Program-made: the position numbers and the translations under genes
Assembly: GCA_965262775.1 (NCBI GenBank)
Contig: CBDHFT010000003.1
Location: 1 to 42,984 of the forward strand
Direction of reading: 5' to 3'
Source: JASGCL01 sp965262775
Lineage (GTDB): Bacteria > Pseudomonadota > Alphaproteobacteria > JASGCL01
Length of the DNA: 42,984 bases
Part shown: positions 15,942-23,543 of the stretch, one piece after another
How the letters are laid out: each line of letters starts with the position of its first letter
Numbering within the stretch: the first letter of the stretch is position 1
The notes under the pieces: generated by a model
Told to the model about the DNA's origin: nothing
What the model saw: the letters and a program-made list of their open reading frames with translations, nothing else
Database searches by the model: none

Positions 15942-15983
15942 GAAGGGGTAGCAGTAAAAATGCAATAACCATTCCATAAATTC

Positions 15984-16002
15984 ATATCTGGTTGCGAGAT
16001 AT
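15984..16002. promoter_or_regulatory. Candidate ArsR operator in the divergent intergenic region
   Basis: ATATCT (15984-15989) and AGATAT (15997-16002) form a perfect 6-bp inverted repeat with a 7-nt spacer, and TATAAT (16000-16005) overlaps its right arm at a suitable distance from the solute-binding protein start. This is the arrangement expected of a repressor site. Short repeats of this kind also arise by chance in AT-rich DNA. Confidence 0.35.
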
Positions 16003-16027
16003 AATTTTATTTGCTACAAAAAATATA

Positions 16028-17239
16028 ATGAAAAAAATAATTTCTTGCCTTGCCATTTTATATGGTTTCCTATCGCACGCCGTGGGCTTTGCTGGCAATT
16101 TTAATTCAACGCTTGAAACCGCACGCGGTCAGGTTATTTATTTTTATGCCTGGGGCGGGTCTGAACTTTACAACAATTATATCGCTTGGGCCGCCGACCA
16201 AACATTTGCTACCTACGGCGTTCGCGTAAAGCATGTCCGCTTGAGCGATACCAGCATTATCGTTAATCAACTATTGGCCGATAAAAAATCTGGCAACAAC
16301 ACGGGTGGCACGGCCGATGTGGTTTGGATAAATGGCAATAATTTTAAAATCATGAAAGAAAATGGACTTCTCTATGGTCCCTTTATCGCTACCCTGCCCA
16401 ATTACCAATTGCTTGCCGTGAACAATAACCCTGCCCTCTTGAAAGATTTTACTATACCCGTTGATGGGTTGGAAATGCCGTGGGGTCGCGCCTATTTTGT
16501 TTTTATCTATGATCGCGCCAAAATATCTTCGCCGCCCAAATCGGCCGCCGAATTGTTAGCCTTTGCCAAAGATAACCTTGGCAAAATATCTTACCCCGCA
16601 CCGCCCGATTTTACAGGCACAGCATTTTTAAAAGAATTATTACTAGACCTTAGCTCGCAACCTGGTCAGGCGGGTCAGGCGGCTGATTTTCAAAAACCTT
16701 TCAAAAATGAAGCCGAGGCATTAGAAAAAACAAAAATTCTTTGGAGCTACCTTGACCAATTGCATCCTTATCTTTGGCAGCAAGGAAAAAATTTTCCTAA
16801 AAACGAATCCGACATGCTCAAATTATTTGCGAGCGGGAGATTGTTGCTAAGCTTTTCTTATAACGCGGGCGTCGCAAATGTTGCCATCAAACAACGTATT
16901 GTGCCGCCGTCGGTGAGGACTTATGTCTGGTCGAGTGGTATTTTAAGCAACCAACATTATTTGGCCATTCCCTTCAATGCGCCGCATAAGGAAGGGGCGC
17001 AGGCCTTCATTAATTTCTTGTTATCACCCGCGGCCCAAGGGCGCAAAGCAAATCCCGATTTTTGGGGCGAGCCATCGGTGCTTGACCTAGCGCGTTTAAA
17101 ATCGGCTGATAAAAAAATATTCATGGACAAGGCGGGGTCGGTGCCGTTGCCCACCATGGCGGGCAGTATTTTGGCCGAACCGCACCCCGTGTGGACAACA
17201 TTTTTGGAACAAGAATGGAAAAGACGTTATTATAAATAA
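16028..17239 (+). CDS. ABC transporter solute-binding protein, YnjB-like
   Basis: Periplasmic binding protein of 403 residues with a signal peptide (MKKIISCLAILYGFLSHAVGFA). It shows YFYAWGGSELYNNYIAW, the segment TADVVWINGNNFKIMKENGLLYGP, and a C-terminal FINFLLSPAAQGRKANPDFWGEP, all typical of the YnjB group of extracellular solute-binding proteins, whose substrate is not firmly known (thiamine-like compounds have been suggested). The start ATG at 16028 is preferred to an in-frame TTG at 15992 because the signal peptide begins there. No permease or ATPase gene lies beside it, so it is an orphan in this window. Confidence 0.82.
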   Translation: MKKIISCLAILYGFLSHAVGFAGNFNSTLETARGQVIYFYAWGGSELYNNYIAWAADQTFATYGVRVKHVRLSDTSIIVNQLLADKKSGNNTGGTADVVWINGNNFKIMKENGLLYGPFIATLPNYQLLAVNNNPALLKDFTIPVDGLEMPWGRAYFVFIYDRAKISSPPKSAAELLAFAKDNLGKISYPAPPDFTGTAFLKELLLDLSSQPGQAGQAADFQKPFKNEAEALEKTKILWSYLDQLHPYLWQQGKNFPKNESDMLKLFASGRLLLSFSYNAGVANVAIKQRIVPPSVRTYVWSSGILSNQHYLAIPFNAPHKEGAQAFINFLLSPAAQGRKANPDFWGEPSVLDLARLKSADKKIFMDKAGSVPLPTMAGSILAEPHPVWTTFLEQEWKRRYYK

Positions 17240-17251
17240 TTCCTACACCAC

Positions 17252-17767
17252 ATGCCCAAAAAAATAATGATGCCCAAGAATTTAATTTTGGTGGCGTCGA
17301 TTGGTAAGCCCCATGGGGTAAAGGGCGAATGTTATTTGCATAGTTATACCCACCCGCCCGATTCCGTGTTGACCATGGCGCCATTGCAAGATTCGTCGGG
17401 CAAAACACTGACCATAAAATCGTGGCGTAAAGTTGATAAAGGATTTTTGGTAATGTGGGAAGGTTATGATGACCGAACCGCGGTGGAAAAAATTCTGCAT
17501 GGCGCGGTTTTTATTGACCGCCAATTTTTACCCCCCGCCCCCGCGGGTCATTATTACCAACATGATATGATTGGTTTTAATGTCGTAGGCGAAGACGGAC
17601 AAACCATTGGCACCGTGGCGGGCTTTAGCAATTATGGCGCGGGCGATATTTTGGTTATTAAGTCTGAACAGGGCGAAGAAAAACTTCTGCCCTTTCAAAG
17701 CTTCGCGGTAAAAAAAATTGATGAGGCCAAGCGCAGTCTATCCATCGTTGCGGCTTTTCTAACCTAA
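17252..17767 (+). CDS. rimM: Ribosome maturation factor RimM
   Basis: Assists 30S head assembly and 16S rRNA processing by binding S19. The 171 residues include VASIGKPHGVKGECYLHSYT at the N-terminus, YDDRTAVEKILHGAVFIDR and the PRC-barrel segment YYQHDMIGFNVV...GTVAGFSNYGAGDILVI. It lies 12 bp after the solute-binding protein and 12 bp from the convergent rimI. Its usual partners rpsP, trmD and rplS are not here, an atypical separation. The start at 17252 is the first ATG; the ATG pair at 17267/17270 is also possible. Confidence 0.95.
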   Translation: MPKKIMMPKNLILVASIGKPHGVKGECYLHSYTHPPDSVLTMAPLQDSSGKTLTIKSWRKVDKGFLVMWEGYDDRTAVEKILHGAVFIDRQFLPPAPAGHYYQHDMIGFNVVGEDGQTIGTVAGFSNYGAGDILVIKSEQGEEKLLPFQSFAVKKIDEAKRSLSIVAAFLT

Positions 17768-17779
17768 ATCAACATGTCA

Positions 17780-18208
17780 TTATTTTTTTTCTAACCGCCA
17801 AATTTCGGCGTCTTGGTTTTTTGCATAATAATTTTTTCTTATCGATGCCTTGATAAAACCTAAATCTTGGTAAAGTTTGATGGCGGGGGCATTGTTTTCA
17901 TTAACCTCCAAAAATAATTTATCATCCTTGGGCAATATATTTACCAGGGTTTGTAACAGATTTTTTGCATGGCCCTGACGGCGGTAAATTTGTGCCGTAG
18001 CAAAAGTTAAAATATCAACAATGTCGGCGGCCTGTTGAAATAAAATAAAGGATATTATTTTTTTATCGACGCAGTAAGCCAACCCCATGGCTGACGATTG
18101 CAATTGTTTAGCAAAAAAATCTTCCGTCCAAATATCATTGCCAACAAAAGATGAATGATGGATGGCGGCCAATTCTTTTGCATCTTGCGCTTGAAGGAAA
18201 ATAAACAT
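17780..18208 (-). CDS. rimI: Ribosomal protein S18-alanine N-acetyltransferase-like GNAT protein
   Basis: 142-residue acetyltransferase. The acetyl-CoA loop is YRRQGHAKNLLQTL, followed by LFLEVNENNAPAIKLYQDLGF, the RimI-type C-terminal signature, and the N-terminal WTEDFFAKQL. It begins 3 bp after tsaB; the tsaB-rimI pairing is common and supports the name. Other small GNAT enzymes cannot be fully excluded. It is the last gene of the nine-gene minus-strand run. Confidence 0.85.
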   Translation of the reverse strand: MFIFLQAQDAKELAAIHHSSFVGNDIWTEDFFAKQLQSSAMGLAYCVDKKIISFILFQQAADIVDILTFATAQIYRRQGHAKNLLQTLVNILPKDDKLFLEVNENNAPAIKLYQDLGFIKASIRKNYYAKNQDAEIWRLEKK

Positions 18209-18211
18209 GGG

Positions 18212-18958
18212 TTAAGATTTCAGTTGCTTGGCATCGGGTTCGCGCGCGTAAAGCGGCGATAGTTGCGTGGTCAACATATCCATCGCATGATAATCTTTGC
18301 ATGCCATCAAGAATTTTTTAATATCGATGGCGTTGGTTATGATTTCATGACGCGGGTGATTCTGTAACAATATATTTTTTTCCGCCATCTGGGGTTGCGG
18401 CATCACCGCCAATATTTTTTGTTCGCTTGCCGACCAAGAAAATGTTTGATAAAAAATTTCGGCACGGCGACTTTCGGCTATCACCAAAAAATTCCTATCA
18501 CTATTTTTTTTATCATCATGCGGCGCACTTGCCAAATATGTTAGCAACATGGCAACCATGCTGCTTACGCCGTAAGCTTGCAGGCTAGTTTTTTTATTTT
18601 CACTGCTGATTTGAAAATTAGCGGCAAATTGCAAACCCAAGGCCGCGGTCAACCCCACCCGCACCCCCGTGAATGACCCTGGCCCCAGGGTTACCAAAAT
18701 TGTCTTGAGCCTGTTTATATCCAGCTTGGCGGCGGCTAAAAGTTTTTTGATGGCGGGTAATAATTCTTCCGCCTGGCCATGGGCCATGGGTTGCGTGCTG
18801 GTCATAATTTCTTTGTCGGTTACCACGGCAACCGACAATTGGTCGCCCGCCGTGTCAAAAAATAATAATGGCGCAACAAATTGTTTATCAGAATTTACAT
18901 CGGCGCAAAAATAAAAAGAAGCATCAAACAGCGACGTGGTGAAGGGAAAGTCTGTCAT
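18212..18958 (-). CDS. tsaB: tRNA threonylcarbamoyladenosine biosynthesis protein TsaB
   Basis: Non-catalytic partner of TsaD in making t6A37 of ANN-decoding tRNAs. Visible features are FFDTAGDQLSVAVV, MAHGQAEELLPAIKKLL, and LVTLGPGSFTGVRVGLTAALGL, the family signature. The 248 residues include about 28 extra N-terminal residues before the first strand; no better internal start is obvious. It lies 31 bp after pdxJ and 3 bp before rimI. Confidence 0.93.
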   Translation of the reverse strand: MTDFPFTTSLFDASFYFCADVNSDKQFVAPLLFFDTAGDQLSVAVVTDKEIMTSTQPMAHGQAEELLPAIKKLLAAAKLDINRLKTILVTLGPGSFTGVRVGLTAALGLQFAANFQISSENKKTSLQAYGVSSMVAMLLTYLASAPHDDKKNSDRNFLVIAESRRAEIFYQTFSWSASEQKILAVMPQPQMAEKNILLQNHPRHEIITNAIDIKKFLMACKDYHAMDMLTTQLSPLYAREPDAKQLKS

Positions 18959-18989
18959 GTATTTTATACATAAAAAAATATTAAGAAAA

Positions 18990-19745
18990 TTACCGCAAAG
19001 CCCCTTGGTATTTTTCTACGGTTTTTTTGAAACCAAACCATAGGGCATCGGCTATCAGGGCGTGGCCGATGGAAACCTCATCCAGGCGCGGTAGGTTTTT
19101 CACAAAGCAAGGCAAGTTGTGCAGATTCAAATCATGCCCCGCATTGACCCCCAAATGGCAATCGATAGCGGCTTGGCATGCCGCCGCATAATTTTTTAAT
19201 ATCCCCGCGGCTGCGGGCGTATCATTACTCGCGGCAAAGGCCGCGGCGTAAGGACCCGTGTAGAGTTCCACCCTATCGGCGCCGACATCGCGCGCTCTTT
19301 TTATTTCATCTTGGTCGGCGGGCGCGGCGGCATCGACAAAAATCGACACGCGAATATTGCCCAGCGATTTTATCTTGCTGACAATATCGGTCATCATGCT
19401 TATCTTATCCGCCAGGCGATAACCATGGTCGGATGTTTTTTGACTGGGGCTATCGGGCACCAATGTCGCCTGGCTAGGTTTGATATGTTCTAGCAATTTT
19501 ATGTAACGTTCATCGGGGAAGCCTTCGATATTCAATTCAATATTTTTATGGGCTTGCCATTCTTGGGCTATGGCTAAACTGTCGGCGTGGGTAATATGAC
19601 GTTCGTCGGGGCGCGGGTGAATGGTAATGCCGTTCGCGCCCGCGGCAATGATTTCTTTCATGGCCGCAACGGGCGAAGGAATGTCGCCATCGCGACTATT
19701 GCGTAACCACGCCACTTTGTTAATATTCACACTCAGGGCAACCAT
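18990..19745 (-). CDS. pdxJ: Pyridoxine 5'-phosphate synthase
   Basis: Condenses 3-amino-1-hydroxyacetone phosphate with deoxyxylulose 5-phosphate in vitamin B6 synthesis. The 251 residues begin with the TIM-barrel strand LSVNINKVAWLRNSR, then GITIHPRPDERHI, ELNIEGFPDERY, RVELYTGPYA, and LGVNAGHDLNLHNL followed by EVSIGHALIADAL. All known active-site regions are present. It follows scpB by 35 bp and precedes tsaB. Confidence 0.97.
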   Translation of the reverse strand: MVALSVNINKVAWLRNSRDGDIPSPVAAMKEIIAAGANGITIHPRPDERHITHADSLAIAQEWQAHKNIELNIEGFPDERYIKLLEHIKPSQATLVPDSPSQKTSDHGYRLADKISMMTDIVSKIKSLGNIRVSIFVDAAAPADQDEIKRARDVGADRVELYTGPYAAAFAASNDTPAAAGILKNYAAACQAAIDCHLGVNAGHDLNLHNLPCFVKNLPRLDEVSIGHALIADALWFGFKKTVEKYQGALR

Positions 19746-19780
19746 TTTTTGTCTATAACAGAACTTGGCAAAGAAAAAAA

Positions 19781-20551
19781 TTACTTCTTTTTCTTTTTTT
19801 TATCTGTTCCTAGATTGTCATCGATTGGCTCATCCATCAACAATTCGTTGCCCTCGTCGCTGTCATTTTGTTCTTGATACAAAATATCATCAAGCGATGA
19901 TTGCAAAAGATCCAGCTGCTCCCCCTGGGACAATTCTTCTTCTTCATCCTCACCCATGCCAATCGCCGACATGTCGTGTCCCAAATGTAATAATCCCATT
20001 TCTTTTAATTCCTCGACCCCGGGCAAATCGCGTAGCGACGCCAAATCGAAATCAACCAAAAACTTATCGGTGGTGCCCAGCGTTATGGGGTTGCCAATGG
20101 TTTTGCGGCGTCCCTTAAATTTTATCCAACCCGTGTCGAACAAAATATCCAACGTGCCTTTCGAAATTGCTACGCCGCGGATGGTTTCCATTTCGGCGCG
20201 GGTGATAGGTTGATGATAGGCAATAACCGCCAATGATTCCATGGCGGCGCGCGATAGTTTTTTTAATTCGACACGAAATTGGGTGAGGTAAGGCGCAAGG
20301 TCAGGCGCGGTGCGAAAATAAAAACCATCTTTGCTTTCCAACAATTGAATGCCGCGCGGGGTATAAATATTTTTTAGGTCGCTTAAAATTTTTTCAATCG
20401 CACCTTGGTCTTTTTTGGGCAACATCTCTGCCAGGGCGGTCATGCCGATGGGTTCGCTGGCCGCGAAAATAGCCGCCTCGACAATGCGGTGCGGCGCGCC
20501 ACCGATATCGTTTGAGCTATCAGGAATTTTTTTTTCTTTTGCCATATTCAT
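19781..20551 (-). CDS. scpB: Segregation and condensation protein B
   Basis: Winged-helix partner of ScpA in the SMC-ScpAB condensin complex. Core residues 20-190 show RIVEAAIFAASEPI, LKKLSRAAMESLAVIAYHQPITRAEMETIRGVAISKGTLDIL (a signature stretch, given here only in part) and TDKFLVDFDLASLRDLPG. A long acidic tail (DEEEELSQGEQ, DSDEGNELLMDEP) ends in six lysines. The ATG at 20551 overlaps the scpA stop codon (TAATG), indicating coupling. Confidence 0.95.
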   Translation of the reverse strand: MNMAKEKKIPDSSNDIGGAPHRIVEAAIFAASEPIGMTALAEMLPKKDQGAIEKILSDLKNIYTPRGIQLLESKDGFYFRTAPDLAPYLTQFRVELKKLSRAAMESLAVIAYHQPITRAEMETIRGVAISKGTLDILFDTGWIKFKGRRKTIGNPITLGTTDKFLVDFDLASLRDLPGVEELKEMGLLHLGHDMSAIGMGEDEEEELSQGEQLDLLQSSLDDILYQEQNDSDEGNELLMDEPIDDNLGTDKKKKKK

Positions 20552-21465
20552 TATTCCGCGGGTTTATTATCAGCAGTAGCAGGGTTGTTATTATCGCTGG
20601 GTAATTCGGTCGCGGCTTTATCCTTTTGCCGAATTTCTAAATCTTTAAAAATACCGCTTTGTCTTATTTCTATCAGCCCTTGCCGCGCCAATTCAAGGCT
20701 GGCAAAAAAACTGGAAGCAAAGGCCGCGCGCCATTGCAATTCGTTGGTAAATTTTTCATTAAATATTTTTGTTAAAAAACTTTCTAACCCCACCCAATCG
20801 GTTAAAAATGGTAATGCCCGCCGCAATTTTTCAATCGCCATTTCGGGCGAGGTTAATTTGGTGGGCAGAATATCCAATTGCTTGGTGGGTTTTGAATTAC
20901 GCGTTTCGGCGTAGGCCGCTATCAATTTGTTAACATCGGATTCCCATCTTGTTTCTATCTGTTGCGGCAATTGTTCGGCCATTCCTTTTAAGAAAAAATC
21001 GACTCCTTGGCGGTGGCGCGAAAATAATTCGATAGATTTTTGGCGCATGGTATCCAACATCAACAGGGCGCGCCGCGCCATCATGGCTTCGGGGGGTTCG
21101 TCGCCAATGGCTTCGACTTGGGGCAACAACAATTTTGCTTTTAAAAAAGCAAGCCATGATGCCATGACCAAATATTCGGCGGCAATATCGATATGACTTT
21201 TTTTTATTTTTTCGACGAAGGCAATATATTGGTCAACCAACAATGACAAGGATATTTCTTTTAAATCAACTTTTTGATTGCGCGCCAAATCAAGCAATAG
21301 TTCCAAGGGCCCTTCATAATTATTAAGGCTTAGGCTTAATACCTCCGCCGAGTCGCGCTCGGGGTCCAACGTGCTGACGCCAGGATTGGTGAGGAAGGCC
21401 TCCTCGCCCGTCATCACTTTATGTTCGGGTAATTTGCTGGAATCTGCTGTTATATCATTCATCAT
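20551..21465 (-). CDS. scpA: Segregation and condensation protein A
   Basis: Kleisin subunit bridging the SMC heads. NYEGPLELLLDLARNQKVDLKEISLSLLVDQYIAFVEK starts the N-terminal kleisin domain, AEYLVMASWLAFLKAKLLLP follows, and the C-terminal winged helix runs LQWRAAFASSFFASLELARQGLIEIRQSG. The ATG at 21465 gives 304 residues; an in-frame TTG at 21507 would add 14 residues and overlap nagZ by 13 nt. The start is therefore uncertain. The ribosome-binding site is weak for both. Confidence 0.93.
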   Translation of the reverse strand: MMNDITADSSKLPEHKVMTGEEAFLTNPGVSTLDPERDSAEVLSLSLNNYEGPLELLLDLARNQKVDLKEISLSLLVDQYIAFVEKIKKSHIDIAAEYLVMASWLAFLKAKLLLPQVEAIGDEPPEAMMARRALLMLDTMRQKSIELFSRHRQGVDFFLKGMAEQLPQQIETRWESDVNKLIAAYAETRNSKPTKQLDILPTKLTSPEMAIEKLRRALPFLTDWVGLESFLTKIFNEKFTNELQWRAAFASSFFASLELARQGLIEIRQSGIFKDLEIRQKDKAATELPSDNNNPATADNKPAE

Positions 21466-21494
21466 TTTTATTGTAAGGTGGTTGTTATTATTTT

Positions 21495-22568
21495 CTATGG
21501 CTGCCAATGGGGCGACAATAATCCTATCATTTCTTCATGGTATGTTGTCTGTTCGTCCAAACTTAAGTCCTTTGTTTTCCTTTGCCACGCTATAGAAAGA
21601 TTCGCAAGATATTGACAGGATTTTTTAAATGACTCGCCGTTTTTTTTACCGTGCGGCGTTTGACAAAATTCTGTCGCGGCTTGCATCACCATTTCCATCT
21701 CCTCCAACTTCCCATTGCAATGCAGCAATAGGTCGCACCCCGCGGCGAAGGATTGATAACTCCGTTCCACCATATCACCTTGCAGGGCCTGCATCGACAA
21801 ATCATCGGTCATCAACAAACCATCAAACCCCATCCATCCCCTTATAACATCGTCGATAATTTTTTTTGATAAGGTGGCGGGTTTATCGTCGATGGCTTGG
21901 TAAACAACATGGGCCGTCATGGCGAGGGGAATTTTTTTTGCAAAATGCCGAAAGGGTAAAAAATCGCTGGCTTGCAATTCCTGCAACGAAGCTGGCACCA
22001 AGGGCAATGCTTCATGGCTGTCGACCAACGCGCGCCCATGGCCAGGGATATGCTTCATGACGGGCAGGATATTTTGATTCATCAAAGCGTCCAAATAATA
22101 ATCGGCCAGTTTGATAATTTCTTCTGAATCTTCACCAAAGGCACGGTCGCCAATAATATCATGCGCCCACGGAAAACGAATATCCAACACGGGAACGCAA
22201 TTGGCGTTAATGCCGAGGCCATTCAATTCCGCCCCTTGCAATGTTCCATAAATTTCTAGCGCGCGCTGTCCCTTGGTTGCGTCATCGCGGTGGCATGCAA
22301 CAAATGCCGCCATGGGCGGCGCGACATGGACCAGGGGCGGAATTAACCTTCGGACCCTGCCCCCCTCTTGGTCGATAAATATCCATGTTTTTTTTTCGGG
22401 GTGCAATTGATAAATCGATTCGGTCAGGGCTATCAATTGCTGGCGATTTTCAATATTGCGAGCAAAGAGAATAAAACCAAATGGCGGATGTTGTTTAAAA
22501 AAAGATTGTTCGGCGGGTGAAAGCGAAGTCCCCGCCAAACCAAATATCACAGGCAAAGAATGTTGCAT
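21495..22568 (-). CDS. nagZ: Beta-N-acetylhexosaminidase (NagZ, GH3)
   Basis: Cleaves GlcNAc from anhydro-muropeptides during cell-wall recycling in the cytoplasm. The 357 residues show GFILFARNIENRQQL, FIDQEGGRVRRL, the GH3 catalytic-loop signature KHIPGHGRALVDSHEALP with its His, and GLLMTDDLSMQAL with the nucleophile Asp. It sits between the SPOR gene (36 bp) and scpA, the conserved alphaproteobacterial order. Confidence 0.96.
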   Translation of the reverse strand: MQHSLPVIFGLAGTSLSPAEQSFFKQHPPFGFILFARNIENRQQLIALTESIYQLHPEKKTWIFIDQEGGRVRRLIPPLVHVAPPMAAFVACHRDDATKGQRALEIYGTLQGAELNGLGINANCVPVLDIRFPWAHDIIGDRAFGEDSEEIIKLADYYLDALMNQNILPVMKHIPGHGRALVDSHEALPLVPASLQELQASDFLPFRHFAKKIPLAMTAHVVYQAIDDKPATLSKKIIDDVIRGWMGFDGLLMTDDLSMQALQGDMVERSYQSFAAGCDLLLHCNGKLEEMEMVMQAATEFCQTPHGKKNGESFKKSCQYLANLSIAWQRKTKDLSLDEQTTYHEEMIGLLSPHWQP

Positions 22569-22604
22569 AAAAAATGGTGGTGAAAATGCAAAGGCTAAAA
22601 AAAA

Positions 22605-23531
22605 TTAAGAATTTTTCAGCACCAAGCAATCGGCCTTGGGCAATTGCGATTTTATTTTTTGGCAAGCCGCGGTCGCGTCTTCCTTATCGGTGAAGCCCGT
22701 CAGTTGCGGGCGAAAAACCTTTTGCCCATTGGCCAGGGTTCCCGTGGCAACGCGATAGCCGATGGGCTTGGTGCTAAAAATTTTCTTTGTTTTTGGTTTT
22801 AAACTTTCTAAGAATTTTTGCGCGGTTGCCTCATCGGTGAAGGATGCCATTTGCAAATTATAATTACCCGTTGTTTTGGCGGGGGGCGCAACATTGGTCG
22901 CGGTTTTTTTATCCACGGTGGTGGTTTTTTTATCCGCGGTGGCGGGCTTTTTATCCACGGTGGCGGTCTTTTTATCCGCGGTAGATGTCTTTTTATCCAC
23001 GCTGGATGTTGGTTTGCTTTCGCTCTTGGCAACCAGGTCAGCCACCGAAGAAGGTTTCTGAGCGGTGCTATTAATTTTCTTTTGCGCCGATTGATTGCTT
23101 GCTTCGTTGCTGGATTTTTTTTCTGTTTGCTTCTCGGGTTTTTTATCGCTGGGTTTATCGGCGGGTTTATCGGCAACCTTGCTGGTTGATTTTTCCGCGC
23201 CAGTTTGCGGCGTGGGGGCCGCTGCTTTTTTCTCGTCGCTGGCAATAATATCCTTTACCGAACTGGGTTTTTTGGCGGGGGGCGGTGTTTTTTCTAACAT
23301 ATCGTAAACCTTCGCCGTTGGCATGTTGCCATTTTTGCCTTCCTCACTGGGAAAGGTTTTAACATCGCCGTTGGGGCTTACCACCACGGGGGTTTTGCTG
23401 CTATCTTTATTCGCAAAAAGACTGCCGCGATTAAATAAAAATATTAAAGCGCTTATTAACAACAACAACAAAGTTAAAAGCGTGATAATGCGCCGCATCG
23501 AGGATCCCTTATCTAAAATATCGCCACTCAT
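22605..23531 (-). CDS. SPOR-domain membrane protein
   Basis: Single-pass inner-membrane protein of 308 residues: a short cytoplasmic N-terminus, a helix at about 13-34 (IITLLTLLLLLISALIFLF), a long Lys/Pro/Ser/Ala-rich periplasmic linker, and a C-terminal SPOR domain (about 228-305; NYNLQMASFTDEATAQKFLESL, FRPQLTGFTDKEDATAACQKI) that binds denuded peptidoglycan at the septum. The linker holds a KPSSV motif twice and five tandem heptads DKKTxTA/V. AAGGATA precedes the ATG at 23531. It lies 12 bp after argS and 36 bp before nagZ, the usual setting. Confidence 0.92.
   Translation of the reverse strand: MSGDILDKGSSMRRIITLLTLLLLLISALIFLFNRGSLFANKDSSKTPVVVSPNGDVKTFPSEEGKNGNMPTAKVYDMLEKTPPPAKKPSSVKDIIASDEKKAAAPTPQTGAEKSTSKVADKPADKPSDKKPEKQTEKKSSNEASNQSAQKKINSTAQKPSSVADLVAKSESKPTSSVDKKTSTADKKTATVDKKPATADKKTTTVDKKTATNVAPPAKTTGNYNLQMASFTDEATAQKFLESLKPKTKKIFSTKPIGYRVATGTLANGQKVFRPQLTGFTDKEDATAACQKIKSQLPKADCLVLKNS
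22905..23009 (-). repeat. Five tandem 21-bp repeats inside the SPOR gene
   Basis: ATCC starts at 22911, 22932, 22953, 22974 and 22995, an exact 21-bp period encoding the heptad DKK(T/P)xT(A/V). Copy number could change by slippage without breaking the frame, so the linker length may vary between strains. Confidence 0.85.
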
Positions 23532-23543
23532 TATCCTTATCCT

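Noticed and set aside
22818..23189. Gly/Phe-rich plus-strand ORF
   Set aside because: Antisense image of the Lys/Pro-rich SPOR linker; no independent start signals.
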